From NCBI RefSeq assembly GCF_000153405.2, contig NC_020802.1, forward strand, positions 1 through 64,000: a DNA stretch of 64,000 nucleotides. The letters run 5' to 3'. Below the pieces are notes generated by a model, which was not told the origin of the DNA, made no database searches, and saw only the letters and a list, made by a program, of their open reading frames with translations. This document shows positions 1 to 12,433 of this stretch, one piece after another. Numbering within the stretch: position 1 is the first letter of the stretch; each line of letters begins with the position of its first letter. Origin of the DNA: Psychromonas sp. CNPT3. GTDB lineage: Bacteria > Pseudomonadota > Gammaproteobacteria > Enterobacterales > Psychromonadaceae. A program made the translations under genes and the position numbers.

Positions 1-28
1 ATCTTTTTATACATTTATTAAAAGATCT

Positions 29-37
29 TGTGGATAA
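29..37 (-). promoter_or_regulatory. DnaA box upstream of dnaA
   Basis: TGTGGATAA is the exact reverse complement of the consensus DnaA box TTATCCACA and lies about 55 bases before the dnaA start. In E. coli and relatives such a box lets DnaA repress its own gene, so autoregulation is the likely role. The rest of the dnaA promoter is outside or at the edge of the window. Confidence 0.7.
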
Positions 38-91
38 GATCTGCGCTTCTCGGTAAAATATCAGCCCTCATTTTTATTACTGGAGTTAGTC

Positions 92-1465
92 ATGTCCCTC
101 GCAATTTGGCAAGAGTGCTTAGCACAATTAAAAGATGAACTGTCAACGGGAGACTTCAGTACTTGGCTGCGTCCACTACAAGCCGAATACAATAACCTGA
201 TCTTATCTTTATATTCCCCAAACAAATTTACCAGTGATTGGGTGCGTAATAACTATATGGATATTATTGAGAGTAAAATTCAAGAAATTAGTAAATTACA
301 AGATCCCAATCTACTCATTCAAATCCGTCTATTAGTAGGTAATGCCAGACCGATTGAAATGCAACAAAAAAAGCCGGTACATAAACCAGTGAGTTCTGCA
401 CAACCTTGGGATGGTGAAAATAAAGCCAACAAAGTGGCGCATAAAAGCAATTTAATCAAAAAATATACCTTTGATAACTTTGTCGAAGGCAAATCGAATA
501 ACTTCGCCATTGCAACCACACAGCAAATTGCAGAAAATCCAGGTGATGTTTATAACCCTTTATTTTTATATGCTCATCCAGGGCTTGGTAAAACACATCT
601 ATTACATGCGGTAGGCAATGCCATTGTGGCGGCTAATCCAGAAAGTAAAGTGGTCTATATTAGATCTGAACGTTTTGTACAAGATATGATCAATTCCATC
701 CGTAATAATACGATTGAACAATTTAAAGAATATTACGCGTCTTTAGATGCACTATTAATAGATGACATCCATTTCTTTGCGGGTAAAGATCGCTCTCAAG
801 AAGTTTTGTTTCAAACGTTTAACTCTATGTTAGATGCACATCAACAAGTCATTTTAACCAGTGATCGCTTTCCAAAAGAAATTGAAGGTATTGATGAACG
901 TTTACGTACTCGTTTCGGTTGGGGATTATCTATTCCCATTGATCCACCAGAGCTCGAAACGCGTGTCGCTATTTTGATAACGAAAGCCGAAGAGCGAGGC
1001 TTAGTATTACCTGATGATGTCGCTTTCTTTATCGCGAAACGTTTAACCATCACGGATGTGCGAGTGCTCGAAGGAGCGATTGCCAATATTTCAGCTAAAG
1101 CGCAATTTACAGGACAAGATATCACCATATCTTTAGTACAAGATGCCTTACGTGATATGTTGGCGGTGCACACTAGGCAAACAACTATTGAAAATATTCA
1201 AAAAATAGTCGCAGAGCACTACCGAATTAAAACCTCGGATATGTCTTCAAAACGCAGAACGCGTACCGTTGCTCGCCCACGCCAAATTGCGATGGCACTC
1301 GCTAAAGAATTAACCCAACACAGCTTGCCTGAGATTGGTGAAGCTTTTGGTGGAAGAGATCATACAACGGTCTTACATGCCTGTAGAAAAGTGGCTGAGT
1401 TACGTCGTGAAAATAACGATATTCAAGAAGATTATAAAATATTGATCCGTACGCTTTCACTCTAA
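92..1465 (+). CDS. dnaA: Chromosomal replication initiator protein DnaA
   Basis: DnaA binds DnaA boxes at oriC, oligomerises with ATP, opens the duplex and loads DnaB. The 457-residue protein is slightly shorter than E. coli DnaA (467). An N-terminal protein-interaction domain (about 1-85) and a variable linker precede the AAA+ core, with Walker A GLGKT at 164-168 and Walker B LLIDDIH at 221-227. The C-terminal DNA-binding domain carries the DnaA signature [15 protein letters not shown] at 420-434. A TGGAGT Shine-Dalgarno sits just before the ATG. It is first in a dnaA-dnaN-recF-gyrB run, the common bacterial order. In this window oriC itself is about 45 kb away, between mnmG and mioC. Confidence 0.99.
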   Translation: MSLAIWQECLAQLKDELSTGDFSTWLRPLQAEYNNLILSLYSPNKFTSDWVRNNYMDIIESKIQEISKLQDPNLLIQIRLLVGNARPIEMQQKKPVHKPVSSAQPWDGENKANKVAHKSNLIKKYTFDNFVEGKSNNFAIATTQQIAENPGDVYNPLFLYAHPGLGKTHLLHAVGNAIVAANPESKVVYIRSERFVQDMINSIRNNTIEQFKEYYASLDALLIDDIHFFAGKDRSQEVLFQTFNSMLDAHQQVILTSDRFPKEIEGIDERLRTRFGWGLSIPIDPPELETRVAILITKAEERGLVLPDDVAFFIAKRLTITDVRVLEGAIANISAKAQFTGQDITISLVQDALRDMLAVHTRQTTIENIQKIVAEHYRIKTSDMSSKRRTRTVARPRQIAMALAKELTQHSLPEIGEAFGGRDHTTVLHACRKVAELRRENNDIQEDYKILIRTLSL

Positions 1466-1477
1466 GGTTTAAAATAT

Positions 1478-2584
1478 ATGCAATTTTCAATTTCTCGAGA
1501 AGCATTTTTACGACCATTGCAATTGGTTGCAGGATCCGTAGCAGGTGGGCGTCCCGCTCTGCCTATTATGGCAAATATTTTGATCCAAATTAAAGATGGC
1601 ATACTCAGCCTTACCGGCACCGATTTAGAAGTGGAGTTAATCACTCAAATTCACTTAGAAAGTCCATCGGAAGAAGGTGAGATCACGGTACCCGCACGTA
1701 AATTACTCAACATTTGCAGAGGTTTATCTGACCCTTGTGAAATAAAGTTTCAAGTTAAAGATGATAGAGTAACTGTGCGCTCAGGGCGAAGTCGTTACTT
1801 ACTTTCATCTCTTCCTGCGAGTGATTTTCCCAACATAGAATCTTGGAAAAGTCTGGCTGAATTTAATGTTGCTCAAAAAGAATTTAAAAAATTAATTGAG
1901 TTTACGCAGTTTGCAATGGCAAGCCAAGACGTACGTTATTATCTAAACGGTATGTATTTTGAAGCCTCCGGTGACTCTTTACGTAGCGTTGCGACAGATG
2001 GTCACCGACTTGCATCTTGCGCTATTAAATTAAGCACACCAATAGAAGAGCAGTCTTTAATTGTTCCCCGAAAAGGCGTCGTTGAACTGGTTAAGCTTCT
2101 CGATAATGAACAAGAAAATGTCACTATCCAAATTGGTAAAAATAATTTACGCGCCATTATTGGCAACTTTATTTTCACCAGTAAGTTAGTTGATGGACGT
2201 TTCCCTGATTATCGACGCGTTATCCCTCGTAACGGCGATAAAGAGCTGATAGCGAGCCGTGAATCTCTAAAACAAGCATTTACTCGTGCGGCCATATTAT
2301 CGAATGAGAAGTTCCGTGGTGTACGTTTAACCTTGTCTAAAAATTTATTGCAAATTACCGCAAATAATCCAGAAAGAGAAGAAGCGGAAGAATATATTGA
2401 TATTGATTATCAGGCGAGCGATCTCGAAATTGGTTTCAATGTGAGTTATGTGCTTGACGTATTAAACACCCTTAAGAGTGAAAAAATAAAAATAACGTTT
2501 AGTAGCTCAGCGCACAGTGCCTTGATTGAATCCATTGATGCGGATGATGATGCTTTATATGTTTTAATGCCAATGCGTTTATAA
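1478..2584 (+). CDS. dnaN: DNA polymerase III beta subunit (sliding clamp)
   Basis: The beta clamp is a ring dimer that tethers DNA polymerase III and many repair factors to DNA. The 368-residue length matches the family (E. coli 366), and the N-terminal MQFSISREAFLRPLQ and C-terminal YVLMPMRL are characteristic; the last residues form part of the partner-binding cleft. It starts 12 bases after the dnaA stop with only a weak AAGG ribosome site, which suggests co-transcription and perhaps translational coupling with dnaA. Confidence 0.99.
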   Translation: MQFSISREAFLRPLQLVAGSVAGGRPALPIMANILIQIKDGILSLTGTDLEVELITQIHLESPSEEGEITVPARKLLNICRGLSDPCEIKFQVKDDRVTVRSGRSRYLLSSLPASDFPNIESWKSLAEFNVAQKEFKKLIEFTQFAMASQDVRYYLNGMYFEASGDSLRSVATDGHRLASCAIKLSTPIEEQSLIVPRKGVVELVKLLDNEQENVTIQIGKNNLRAIIGNFIFTSKLVDGRFPDYRRVIPRNGDKELIASRESLKQAFTRAAILSNEKFRGVRLTLSKNLLQITANNPEREEAEEYIDIDYQASDLEIGFNVSYVLDVLNTLKSEKIKITFSSSAHSALIESIDADDDALYVLMPMRL

Positions 2585-2639
2585 GCGAATGCCTGAACAA
2601 GTATATTGAGGCAACATAGGTATATAATATTAGAATGAG

Positions 2640-3731
2640 ATGCGATTAATGCCGATCACTAAACTTGTTATTCATCAATTTCGTAATATACACAGTGCGA
2701 CTTTACATTTTAATAAACAAATAAATGTGATCACTGGTGATAATGGCAGTGGCAAAACAGCATTGCTTGAAGCGATTTATTTCCTCGGTTTAGGACGTTC
2801 TTTTCGTAGTCATCTCAGTAACCGTATTATTACACATGAGCACCCCGAATTTATTCTCTTCGCTGAAATTGATGAGCAAGGTGTACAAGTCCCTATTGGT
2901 CTTAAAAAGACCAGAAAAGGGGAGTCTATATTAAAAATAAATACGCGCATCGCCACAAAACTAGCAGATTTAACACAACATTTACCACTACAATTGATCA
3001 CGCCAGATAGTATTAATTTACTCTCTGGTAGCCCTAAAAATCGCCGTGCTTTTTTAGATTGGGGGGTTTTCTATCATGATCCTCTATTCTATCAAACTTG
3101 GGCTCGTATAAAGCGCTTATTAAAACAGCGTAATGCGGCTTTAAAGCAATGTAAAACGTACAACGAGCTCCAATTGTGGGATAATGAATTATGCTTTTTA
3201 AGTACTGAAATAAGCGACCAACGCCAGCGTTACTTTCAACAACTCATTCCGTTGATAGAAAAAACCATCGCCGACTTTTTACCTGAATTTAGCATTAAAA
3301 TGAGTTTTTTTTGTGGTTGGGATAATACTAACAAATCCTTGCAACAATATTTTATCGATAACTTTGAGCGAGATAAACAATTAGGTTATACCACTGCGGG
3401 CCCGCAAAAAGCAGATATCCGTTTTAAAATAGGTAGCTATCCGCTTGCTGATGTTTTATCCAGAGGCCAATTAAAACTCTTTGTTTATGCATTACGCTTA
3501 GCCCAAGGTTTATTTTTAAATAACGTTAACAATAAAAAGTGTGTTTTCTTAATAGATGATTTTAGCTCTGAACTAGATCAGAGTAAGCAACAAATATTAG
3601 CAAAACATATTATCCAATCCGATGCTCAACTATTTATTAGTGTGATTGACAAAAATCACATTGAAAATTTATTTGAGCAACAATGTAGTGTGTTTCACGT
3701 GAAACACGGCAAGATAACCAATATAGATTAG
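2640..3731 (+). CDS. recF: DNA replication and repair protein RecF
   Basis: RecF is an SMC-like ATPase that, with RecO and RecR, loads RecA at single-strand gaps. Walker A GDNGSGKT lies near residues 33-40, the ABC-type signature LSRGQLKL and Walker B FLIDDFSSELD in the C-terminal third. The longest frame begins MRLMPITK; homologues begin at the equivalent of the second Met (ATG at 2649), with GAG at 2637-2639 as a plausible ribosome site, so that start is more likely. The 3' end of the gene contains a perfect 16-bp parS site, encoding the local peptide VFHVKHG, so the sequence here serves protein and segregation functions at once. Confidence 0.97.
   Translation: MRLMPITKLVIHQFRNIHSATLHFNKQINVITGDNGSGKTALLEAIYFLGLGRSFRSHLSNRIITHEHPEFILFAEIDEQGVQVPIGLKKTRKGESILKINTRIATKLADLTQHLPLQLITPDSINLLSGSPKNRRAFLDWGVFYHDPLFYQTWARIKRLLKQRNAALKQCKTYNELQLWDNELCFLSTEISDQRQRYFQQLIPLIEKTIADFLPEFSIKMSFFCGWDNTNKSLQQYFIDNFERDKQLGYTTAGPQKADIRFKIGSYPLADVLSRGQLKLFVYALRLAQGLFLNNVNNKKCVFLIDDFSSELDQSKQQILAKHIIQSDAQLFISVIDKNHIENLFEQQCSVFHVKHGKITNID
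3691..3706. promoter_or_regulatory. parS centromere site inside recF
   Basis: TGTTTCACGTGAAACA is a perfect 16-bp palindrome and the canonical parS sequence bound by chromosomal ParB. It lies within the recF reading frame near its C-terminal end. The cognate parA and parB are in the same window at 41.9-43.6 kb. Confidence 0.93.
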
Positions 3732-3742
3732 CATCTGATTAG

Positions 3743-6205
<2,463 letters not shown>

Positions 6206-6230
6206 TATTTAGTTTCATTTTACAACATAA

Positions 6231-6258
6231 AAAAAGCCAGCTTAATTGCTGGCTTTTT
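6231..6258 (+). terminator. Intrinsic terminator after gyrB
   Basis: An 11-base perfect inverted repeat (AAAAAGCCAGC / GCTGGCTTTTT) with a 6-base loop ends in a T run, 26 bases after the gyrB stop. It would close the dnaA-gyrB transcript. Confidence 0.88.
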
Positions 6259-6433
6259 ATTACTTACACTAATAGGGGATCAGATACTTAGTCGAGAACT
6301 CCTTGCGATAATCTGCAGGTATCCCCTCACAATGAAACCGATTTTATATTATTTATAAACTAAAGCAGACTCATCGGTATCCTAAAATACACGCCCAATA
6401 TACTTTAAAACAGATCTTAGTGATGTCCTTTAT

Positions 6434-6655
6434 TTACGGCAAAAGAAGACTACTCTGTATACTTATTTTGTAACCAAATAATAAACTAATAATAACTGCC
6501 AGCACAATAATGCCGGACAAAAAAAGTGTAAGTAGTACAAAGACGACTAAAGGCATCGACAATATCATTTGATCCTTTTTATTTTCTACAACAAACTTAC
6601 GTATTTTAAAAAAATAAATAATCCCTTTTAAATCTAATTTGAAGTCGCTTTTCAT
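6434..6655 (-). CDS. Small membrane protein, DUF4342-like
   Basis: The 73-residue protein has a polar N-terminus (about 1-30), an IRKFVVENKKDQMILSMP segment and a hydrophobic stretch (about 34-62) that should span the membrane. The order 'short charged helix, (I/V)-rich strand with N-x-x-x, (I/L)-P-L, membrane segment' resembles the small DUF4342 family, but this is recognition by eye. AGGAA lies about six bases before the ATG, supporting translation. It stands alone between gyrB and avtA, with a parS site just upstream. The function is unknown. Confidence 0.6.
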   Translation of the reverse strand: MKSDFKLDLKGIIYFFKIRKFVVENKKDQMILSMPLVVFVLLTLFLSGIIVLAVIISLLFGYKISIQSSLLLP

Positions 6656-6668
6656 TACAGTTCCTTAT

Positions 6669-6684
6669 TGTTTCACATGAAACA
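6669..6684. promoter_or_regulatory. parS site (variant) upstream of the small membrane protein gene
   Basis: TGTTTCACATGAAACA differs from canonical parS by one base in the central CG step, a commonly tolerated variant. It is intergenic, about 13 bases before the start of the small gene. Confidence 0.85.
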
Positions 6685-6721
6685 TATTAAAAATATTTTC
6701 ATATGTTTGATATATTATATG

Positions 6722-6765
6722 CCCATGTTAGCTCAAGATGCTTTCTTCGGCACTCGCTTGAAGAG
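6722..6765. repeat. Possible dispersed intergenic repeat, copy 1
   Basis: CCATGTTAGCTCAAGATGCT followed by a TTCGGCACTCGCTTGAAG-like segment resembles sequences near 8247 and 47062. All three lie between genes. The element is short and degenerate, and the matches were found by eye. Confidence 0.35.
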
Positions 6766-6835
6766 TAATGCTAGACGCATCATTAATTATGGTTACGTCC
6801 TCTTCATGGGTGTCTTTGGAAAATTATAAATACTT

Positions 6836-8083
6836 TTATGCGTATAAAGCATTAATTTCATCCGCCAAAACATCGATACCGCGTCGTACAATCTCTTTAT
6901 CTTGTGCATAGTTCAAACGGATACACTGCTGAGTATGCTTCCAGTCCTGCGATAATCCAGGGAAAAAGTAATGCCCAGATACGATCAACAGACCTTTTTC
7001 TTTAAGACGCTTATATAATTCTTTAGAGTGAATAGGTAAATCATCAAACCATAACCATAAAAATAATGAGCCTTCAACCTGATGAATGCGCATTTTAGGT
7101 GTCTTAATCTTTTGTTGTAAAAAAATAATAGCTTGTTGTGATTTTTTATAATAATAAGGTTTTATTACGTCATCACTTAACCCTAAAATTTCTTTACTCT
7201 CAACTAAAGGGCGTACGATTTCAGGACCAATTCCACCGGGAGCCAAAGCCATTACGGCTGAAAAACTTGAAAGCGCTTTGATGGTTGATGGCTTTGCTAT
7301 CACAATGCCACAACGAGCACCGGGCAAACCAAACTTTGATAAACTGAAACAAAGGATAGTATTTTCGTTCCAAAGGGGTAATACCGATTTGAATATAATA
7401 TTAGGAAAAGGGCTCCCATATGCATTATCAATGATCAATGGAATATTATGTGCGCGCGCCAGTTTATCTAAACGCGAAACTTCGATATCCGTTAAGACAT
7501 TTCCGGTCGGATTTGTTGGACGAGAGACACAAATAGCACCGATCTCATCAGTAATTTTTAGCTTATCAAAGTCAATATGATATTTAAAAAATCCATTATC
7601 TAATTTAGTTATCTTTGGCTTTAAGGCAACAAAAGCATCTTCTGTGATACAAGTATCCGTATAACCAATATATTCAGGCGCTAAAGGCAGAAGAATTTTC
7701 TTTTTTATTCCGTTACCAAAGTCGCCCGCTAATAAATTGAAAATATAAAAAAAGGCATTTTGGCTACCATTACTAAGCATGATATTGTCAGAAGTAAGCC
7801 CCCAGTCATACAAATCATTAAACAGTACAACCAGTGCATCTATAAAACTATTTTTCCCTTGTGGGCCATCGTAATTCGCCAATGTATTCATTAATTGACC
7901 ATTACTTAATTGCGTCTGCATTATTTCTGTAAGGCGTTGCTGTATTTCAGGAATGCGAGCGGGGTTGCCACCTCCAAGCATGAGCACATCATCACCCGCA
8001 AGAACACCCGCATTTAAGTCTTCCATCAACTCAGTGATCCCTGAATGTTGAGTAAATTTATTTCCAAATGTTGAATAGGGCAT
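6836..8083 (-). CDS. avtA: Valine-pyruvate aminotransferase AvtA
   Basis: AvtA is a PLP-dependent fold-type I transaminase that interconverts valine or alanine with their keto acids (transaminase C). The 415-residue protein follows E. coli AvtA (417) throughout: GDKFTRHSGI-like N-terminus, MLGGGNPA, NYDGPQGK, PLAPEYIGY, CVSRPTNPTGN, IDNAYG, and the PLP lysine in SLSK at residue 250. A GAGGAAA ribosome site lies six bases before the ATG. It is monocistronic, with a parS site about 25 bases upstream of its start. Confidence 0.95.
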   Translation of the reverse strand: MPYSTFGNKFTQHSGITELMEDLNAGVLAGDDVLMLGGGNPARIPEIQQRLTEIMQTQLSNGQLMNTLANYDGPQGKNSFIDALVVLFNDLYDWGLTSDNIMLSNGSQNAFFYIFNLLAGDFGNGIKKKILLPLAPEYIGYTDTCITEDAFVALKPKITKLDNGFFKYHIDFDKLKITDEIGAICVSRPTNPTGNVLTDIEVSRLDKLARAHNIPLIIDNAYGSPFPNIIFKSVLPLWNENTILCFSLSKFGLPGARCGIVIAKPSTIKALSSFSAVMALAPGGIGPEIVRPLVESKEILGLSDDVIKPYYYKKSQQAIIFLQQKIKTPKMRIHQVEGSLFLWLWFDDLPIHSKELYKRLKEKGLLIVSGHYFFPGLSQDWKHTQQCIRLNYAQDKEIVRRGIDVLADEINALYA

Positions 8084-8107
8084 CTTGTTTCCTCATTATA
8101 TTTATAG

Positions 8108-8123
8108 TGTTTCACATGAAACA
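8108..8123. promoter_or_regulatory. parS site (variant) upstream of avtA
   Basis: TGTTTCACATGAAACA is identical to the site at 6669-6684 and intergenic. These two sites and the one in recF lie within 4.5 kb, a cluster typical of chromosomal ParB loading zones. Confidence 0.85.
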
Positions 8124-8215
8124 TTGCTGATCCATGATTAAAATCTTGTTATCTTTTATCCCTGACGCACGGCTACAGGCTAATATTAGGTTGATTATAT
8201 ACATTGCTATAGTGA

Positions 8216-8479
8216 TCAATTATTAACCCAATAGATCAGCGCTACCCATGTTACCTAAAGACGCTTTATCCGATAGCACTTCAAGGTGACACAATTATAA
8301 ATGGCGATCCCTTTTTTATTGTCTACAACGCTGAAGAGTTATTCGAGCGAGGGATCCAAAAAGTAGCCAATATATCATGGGTATATAACCTCACTTTAAT
8401 CGCCAGCATTATTTTTGTACATCTAAAAAATAAATTAACAGTCCAAATAATAGATAAAAAAAAGCCCAGAATGAACTGA
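8216..8479 (+). pseudogene. Open frame without start, possible gene remnant
   Basis: An uninterrupted 87-codon frame follows a TGA at 8213-8215 but has no ATG or GTG near its beginning. The translation includes INGDPFFIVYNAEELFERG followed by a hydrophobic stretch (NLTLIASIIFV), which looks protein-like. It ends inside the glyS terminator, and its first part overlaps a possible dispersed repeat. It may be the decayed tail of a membrane protein gene or chance. I do not recognise the family. Confidence 0.25.
8240..8285. repeat. Possible dispersed intergenic repeat, copy 2
   Basis: CCCATGTTACCTAAAGACGC followed by GATAGCACTTCAAGG resembles copies at 6722 and 47062. It overlaps the start of the open frame described at 8216-8479. 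Confidence 0.3.
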
Positions 8480-8482
8480 GCT
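8456..8482 (-). terminator. Intrinsic terminator after glyS
   Basis: Read on the - strand, AGCTCAG - TTCATT - CTGGGCT forms a 7-bp stem (one G-T pair) followed by a run of eight T. It begins about 28 bases after the glyS stop and would end the glyQS transcript. Confidence 0.8.
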
Positions 8483-8509
8483 TGCATTTATCTTACCAAT
8501 TTGTTTTTT

Positions 8510-10576
8510 CTATAGAACCGAAACATCTGCCACTTTTAAGAAAAGATCGCGTAAACGACTTAATATTGCTAATCGATTTTGTTTTATCGCGTCATTATCA
8601 GCCATTACCATTACATTCTCAAAGAATAAGTCCACAGGGGCTTGTAGAGAGGCTAATTCGAACAAGGCTGACTCATAGTCACCTTTTTCAAATAAAGGGC
8701 TTAGCTTCAATTCTAGAGTGCTTAATTTTTGAGCTAATGCTGTTTCTGCAGGCTCAACGAACAAGTCAGCATCTATTTCCGCATTAATCGGTGTTTTTAC
8801 TTTCGCTAATATATTTGAAATACGCTTGTTAGCAGCAGCAATCGGCGCAGCTTCTGGTAACGCATGAAACTTAGCAACCGCTTGAATTCGTTTTTCAAAA
8901 TCGACCGGTTTCGTCGGGCGACGCGCCAGTACAGATTGGATCAACTCGGCAGAAAAACCATTGGCTTGATAAGTTGCACGAAAACGTGCAAATAAGAAAT
9001 CAACAACCTCAGTGACAACGTTTTTATTACTGAGTTTCTCACCATATTCAACATTAGCGAGTTCTGCAAGTGCAACAATATCCAGATCTAATTCTTTATC
9101 TTTGATTATACGCAATAAGCCAATTGCAGCGCGGCGTAGAGCAAAAGGATCGGCAGCGCCTTTAGGTGCTTGACCAATACCAAAGATGCCGACTAAAGTG
9201 TCTAGCTTATCCGCTAACGAAACCGCACAAGCGACTAAAGATGTCGGTAATTTATCACCTGAGAAACGCGGTAAATATTGCTCATTTAACGCAATTGCTA
9301 CGGCTTCATCTTCGCCATCAAAACGCGCATAATACATGCCCATCACACCTTGAACGTCCGGAAACTCAAGTACCATTTCCGTCATAAGATCCGCTTTAGA
9401 TAGCCAACCTGCACGCTGAGCATGTTTAGCATCTGCATTTATTAATAACGCAATTTTCTCAGCAATATTAGCAATACGTGCCGACTTTTCTTTTAATGTA
9501 CCCAGTTGCTTTTGAAATAACACACTGCTTAGTAGCTCAACACGACTTGCGAGTGTTTTCTTTTTATCGGTCGCAAAGAAAAACTCAGCATCGGCCAAAC
9601 GCGGGCGTACTACTTTTTCATTACCTTGCACAACCTGACTTGGATCCGTGCTTTCGATATTAGAAACAAAAATAAATCGAGGTAATAAATTACCTTTCTT
9701 ATCAATGACTGGGAAGTATTTTTGATTGTCTTTCATGGTATAAATCAAAGCTTCTGAAGGTACTGCTAAATATTTTTCTTCAAATGATCCGATCAAAGTA
9801 ACCGGCCATTCAACTAATGCAGTCACTTCTTCAAGCAAAGCTTCATCAATATCTGCAACGCCATTTTCAGCGCTGGCTAAGACTTCAACTTGCGTGCGAA
9901 TAATCGCTTTACGACGTACATAATCAACAATTACTTTACCACGTGTTTCAAGCAACTCAGCGTAGTCATCTGCATGCTCAATATTAAACTCAGACTCACC
10001 CATGAAGCGGTGGCCACGAATAATACGAGTCGATTTGACCCCTAATAATTCAGCGGGGATCAATGTGTTACCAAATAAGATACAAAGCGTATGTACAGGG
10101 CGAATAAACTGAATGCTAGATGATCCCCAACGCATCGGCTTAGGGATAGGCAGTTTTGCTAACGCATCCGCTACGATCGAGGGTAATAATTGCGCAACTT
10201 CCTTACCTTTGACTTCTGACTTAAACAGTAACCACTCACCCTTATCTGTTACCAAGCGTTGTGCTTGCTCAACACTAATACCATTTGAGCGCGCCCAACC
10301 TTCAGCAGCCTTAGTCGCAGTGCCATCCTCTGCAAATGCCACACTGACAGCTGGTCCTCTTTTTTCAACCACTTTATCTGCTTGTGCATCTGTAAGTTGC
10401 GTTACCACAACAGCAAGACGGCGAGGAGATGCTAACCAATCTACTTTTTCAAAAGATAATTCTGCATCTATTAATCGAGCACGCACGTTATCTGCAAATG
10501 CTTCTGCTAATTTTCGTAATGATTTTGGAGGCAACTCTTCGGTGCCCAATTCAATCAATAAATTTTCTTGTGACAT
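8510..10576 (-). CDS. glyS: Glycine-tRNA ligase beta subunit
   Basis: GlyS is the large subunit of the bacterial alpha2beta2 glycyl-tRNA synthetase; it provides tRNA recognition and an HD-type domain, while GlyQ carries the catalytic core. The 688 residues match E. coli (689). Family motifs visible are [13 protein letters not shown] at the N-terminus, [43 protein letters not shown] and [15 protein letters not shown]. It starts 11 bases after the glyQ stop, forming the usual glyQS operon. Confidence 0.98.
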   Translation of the reverse strand: MSQENLLIELGTEELPPKSLRKLAEAFADNVRARLIDAELSFEKVDWLASPRRLAVVVTQLTDAQADKVVEKRGPAVSVAFAEDGTATKAAEGWARSNGISVEQAQRLVTDKGEWLLFKSEVKGKEVAQLLPSIVADALAKLPIPKPMRWGSSSIQFIRPVHTLCILFGNTLIPAELLGVKSTRIIRGHRFMGESEFNIEHADDYAELLETRGKVIVDYVRRKAIIRTQVEVLASAENGVADIDEALLEEVTALVEWPVTLIGSFEEKYLAVPSEALIYTMKDNQKYFPVIDKKGNLLPRFIFVSNIESTDPSQVVQGNEKVVRPRLADAEFFFATDKKKTLASRVELLSSVLFQKQLGTLKEKSARIANIAEKIALLINADAKHAQRAGWLSKADLMTEMVLEFPDVQGVMGMYYARFDGEDEAVAIALNEQYLPRFSGDKLPTSLVACAVSLADKLDTLVGIFGIGQAPKGAADPFALRRAAIGLLRIIKDKELDLDIVALAELANVEYGEKLSNKNVVTEVVDFLFARFRATYQANGFSAELIQSVLARRPTKPVDFEKRIQAVAKFHALPEAAPIAAANKRISNILAKVKTPINAEIDADLFVEPAETALAQKLSTLELKLSPLFEKGDYESALFELASLQAPVDLFFENVMVMADNDAIKQNRLAILSRLRDLFLKVADVSVL

Positions 10577-10587
10577 GAAATTTGCCT

Positions 10588-11496
10588 CTATTTTTCTAGA
10601 TTCTTACAAAGTGGAAAACCAAGTGCTTCACGTTTTGCATAATAAGTAACTGCAACGGCTTTCGATAGTGTGCGAACACGTAGGATATAACGCTGACGCT
10701 CCGTAACAGAGATAGCATGACGCGCATCTAAAAGATTAAATACATGAGAGGCTTTCATCACTTGCTCATAAGCGGGAAGAGGTAGGTTCGCTTCAATCAG
10801 TTTTTGGCTCTCTTTTTCACATAAATCAAACTGTGCAAAAAGGGCTTCAACATTTGCATGTTCAAAGTTATAAGTTGATTGCTCTACTTCATTTTGATGA
10901 AAAATATCACCATAAGTGATGCGTCCCATTGGGCCATCAGCCCAAACTAGATCATAAATACTATCAACGCCTTGCACGTACATAGCTAAACGCTCTAAAC
11001 CATAAGTGATTTCACCTGTTACGGGTGAACACTCTAAACCACCGACTTGTTGAAAATAGGTAAACTGGCTCACTTCCATACCATTTAGCCAAATTTCCCA
11101 ACCCAGTCCCCAAGCCCCTAAAGTAGGAGATTCCCAATTGTCTTCAACAAAGCGAATATCATGCACAGAGGTATCAATGCCAATCTCTTTCAAAGACAGT
11201 AAATATAGCTCTTGAATGTTATCAGGAGATGGCTTTAGCACCACTTGAAATTGATAGTACTGCTGTAAACGGTTTGGGTTTTCACCATAACGACCATCGG
11301 TCGGGCGACGACAAGGCTGCACATAGGCGCTGCACATAGGCTCTGGACCGATTGAACGTAAGAATGTTTGTGGATGGAAAGTCCCTGCACCGACTTCCAT
11401 ATCAAGAGGTTGTACTATTGCGCAACCTTGACGAGCCCAAAAATCTTGCAGTGCAAGAATGAGCCCTTGAAATGTTTTTGTATCGAATTTTGGCAT
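10588..11496 (-). CDS. glyQ: Glycine-tRNA ligase alpha subunit
   Basis: GlyQ is the class II catalytic subunit that activates glycine and charges tRNA-Gly together with GlyS. Family signatures are [46 protein letters not shown] and [21 protein letters not shown]. The reading frame extends upstream to an ATG at 11535, but homologues begin at MxKFDT, which is the ATG at 11496 (302 residues). A TATAAT-like -10 overlaps the upstream ATG, so transcripts would start downstream of it. This supports the internal start. It is first gene of the glyQS operon. Confidence 0.97.
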   Translation of the reverse strand: MPKFDTKTFQGLILALQDFWARQGCAIVQPLDMEVGAGTFHPQTFLRSIGPEPMCSAYVQPCRRPTDGRYGENPNRLQQYYQFQVVLKPSPDNIQELYLLSLKEIGIDTSVHDIRFVEDNWESPTLGAWGLGWEIWLNGMEVSQFTYFQQVGGLECSPVTGEITYGLERLAMYVQGVDSIYDLVWADGPMGRITYGDIFHQNEVEQSTYNFEHANVEALFAQFDLCEKESQKLIEANLPLPAYEQVMKASHVFNLLDARHAISVTERQRYILRVRTLSKAVAVTYYAKREALGFPLCKNLEK

Positions 11497-11534
11497 GATA
11501 TTGGCTTCGAGTTGATTATAAAAATTAGCCCACA

Positions 11535-11540
11535 TTATAC
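11535..11540 (-). promoter_or_regulatory. Candidate -10 box of the glyQS promoter
   Basis: TATAAT on the - strand lies about 39 bases upstream of the chosen glyQ start. No good -35 match is visible at 16-18 bases, so the call rests on the -10 hexamer and position only. Confidence 0.4.
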
Positions 11541-11734
11541 CTTAGAAGTCGATTAAATACACATAATTACAATTTTTGCGCCCGCTCTAATGCAATCGAG
11601 GACGCTTACAGGTATTTTATAAATACCGAGGCCCGCGACAAGACTTTAAAAGATTAAAACGCGATCATGGGCAGTTGATAAGCATAAATAAAAACAACTA
11701 TGCTTTTTTTAAATAAAAATATAAGACAAAAATA

Positions 11735-12433
11735 ATGAGTTTAAAAACACAAGAAAGCGACCTATACGCCCCCATTAAGACGTTTTTAACTGCGTTAGGT
11801 TATCAGGTAAAAGGCGAAATAAATGACTGTGATATTGTTGCTAAACGCGGTGATGAAACGCTTATTGTCGAACTGAAATTGAGCTTAAATATTACCTTAT
11901 TATTACAAGCGGTCAGTCGCTTTACGCTCACGGATAATGTGTATATTGCGGTGCCCAAGCAATGCACTTTATTAAAGAAAAAGAAAAAACAAATAAGCAC
12001 CTTATTATCACGTTTGGGGATTGGATTGATCCTGGTAGATATACAAAAAACCATCAGTTATGTTGAAGTCGCCGTTGATCAAAAAGCCTATTTGCCACGT
12101 AAAAACAAAAACAAACAGAAATTATTAGAAAAAGAATTTAATACCCGAATTGGCGACACCCAGCAAGGAGGAAGCACAAGGAAAACAGCAGGGATAACCG
12201 CTTACCGACAACGTTGCACTCGTGTTGCTGAGTACTTACTTACCCAGCAACACTCGACAGGTGGCGCCATCAACAAAGCGATTGATGAACCACAAGCGAC
12301 ACAAATGTTAAGTAAAAATTATTATGCTTGGTTTGAAAAAGTAAGCCATGGTGTCTACCAACTATCGACGCAAGGCCGATCAATACACACTAATGCTAAG
12401 CCCTCTGTTACAACGACGCAAGTAACTGTTTAG
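11735..12433 (+). CDS. DUF2161 family protein with PD-(D/E)xK-like nuclease motif
   Basis: This 232-residue protein has the layout of the DUF2161 family: an N-terminal YAPIKTFLTALGYQVKGE, then D33 of DCDIVAKRGD followed by E46-L-K48 (VELKL). That spacing matches the catalytic D...ExK of PD-(D/E)xK nuclease folds. The C-terminal half has GDTQQGGSTR, TAYRQRCTRVAEYLL and a winged-helix-like YYAWFEKVSHGVYQLS tail. The family has no established function that I know of. Its 3' end overlaps the convergent HAD gene by 26 bases. Confidence 0.75.
   Translation: MSLKTQESDLYAPIKTFLTALGYQVKGEINDCDIVAKRGDETLIVELKLSLNITLLLQAVSRFTLTDNVYIAVPKQCTLLKKKKKQISTLLSRLGIGLILVDIQKTISYVEVAVDQKAYLPRKNKNKQKLLEKEFNTRIGDTQQGGSTRKTAGITAYRQRCTRVAEYLLTQQHSTGGAINKAIDEPQATQMLSKNYYAWFEKVSHGVYQLSTQGRSIHTNAKPSVTTTQVTV

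Noticed and set aside
6273..6330. AGGGGAT ... ATCCCCT pairing downstream of gyrB as a regulatory RNA
   Set aside because: Only seven bases pair over a 45-base distance, and no associated gene start supports it.
7278..7580. 100-codon + strand frame within avtA, and similar opposite-strand frames in atp, ape and glyS genes
   Set aside because: They lie antisense to clearly conserved genes with full-length family motifs and have no independent support.
11611..11710. Small RNA or terminator (AAGCATA...TATGCTT plus T run near 11680-11710, GGTATTT...AAATACC near 11612)
   Set aside because: The stems are short, loops long, and no upstream transcription unit ends there; only a promoter region for the DUF2161 gene is needed.
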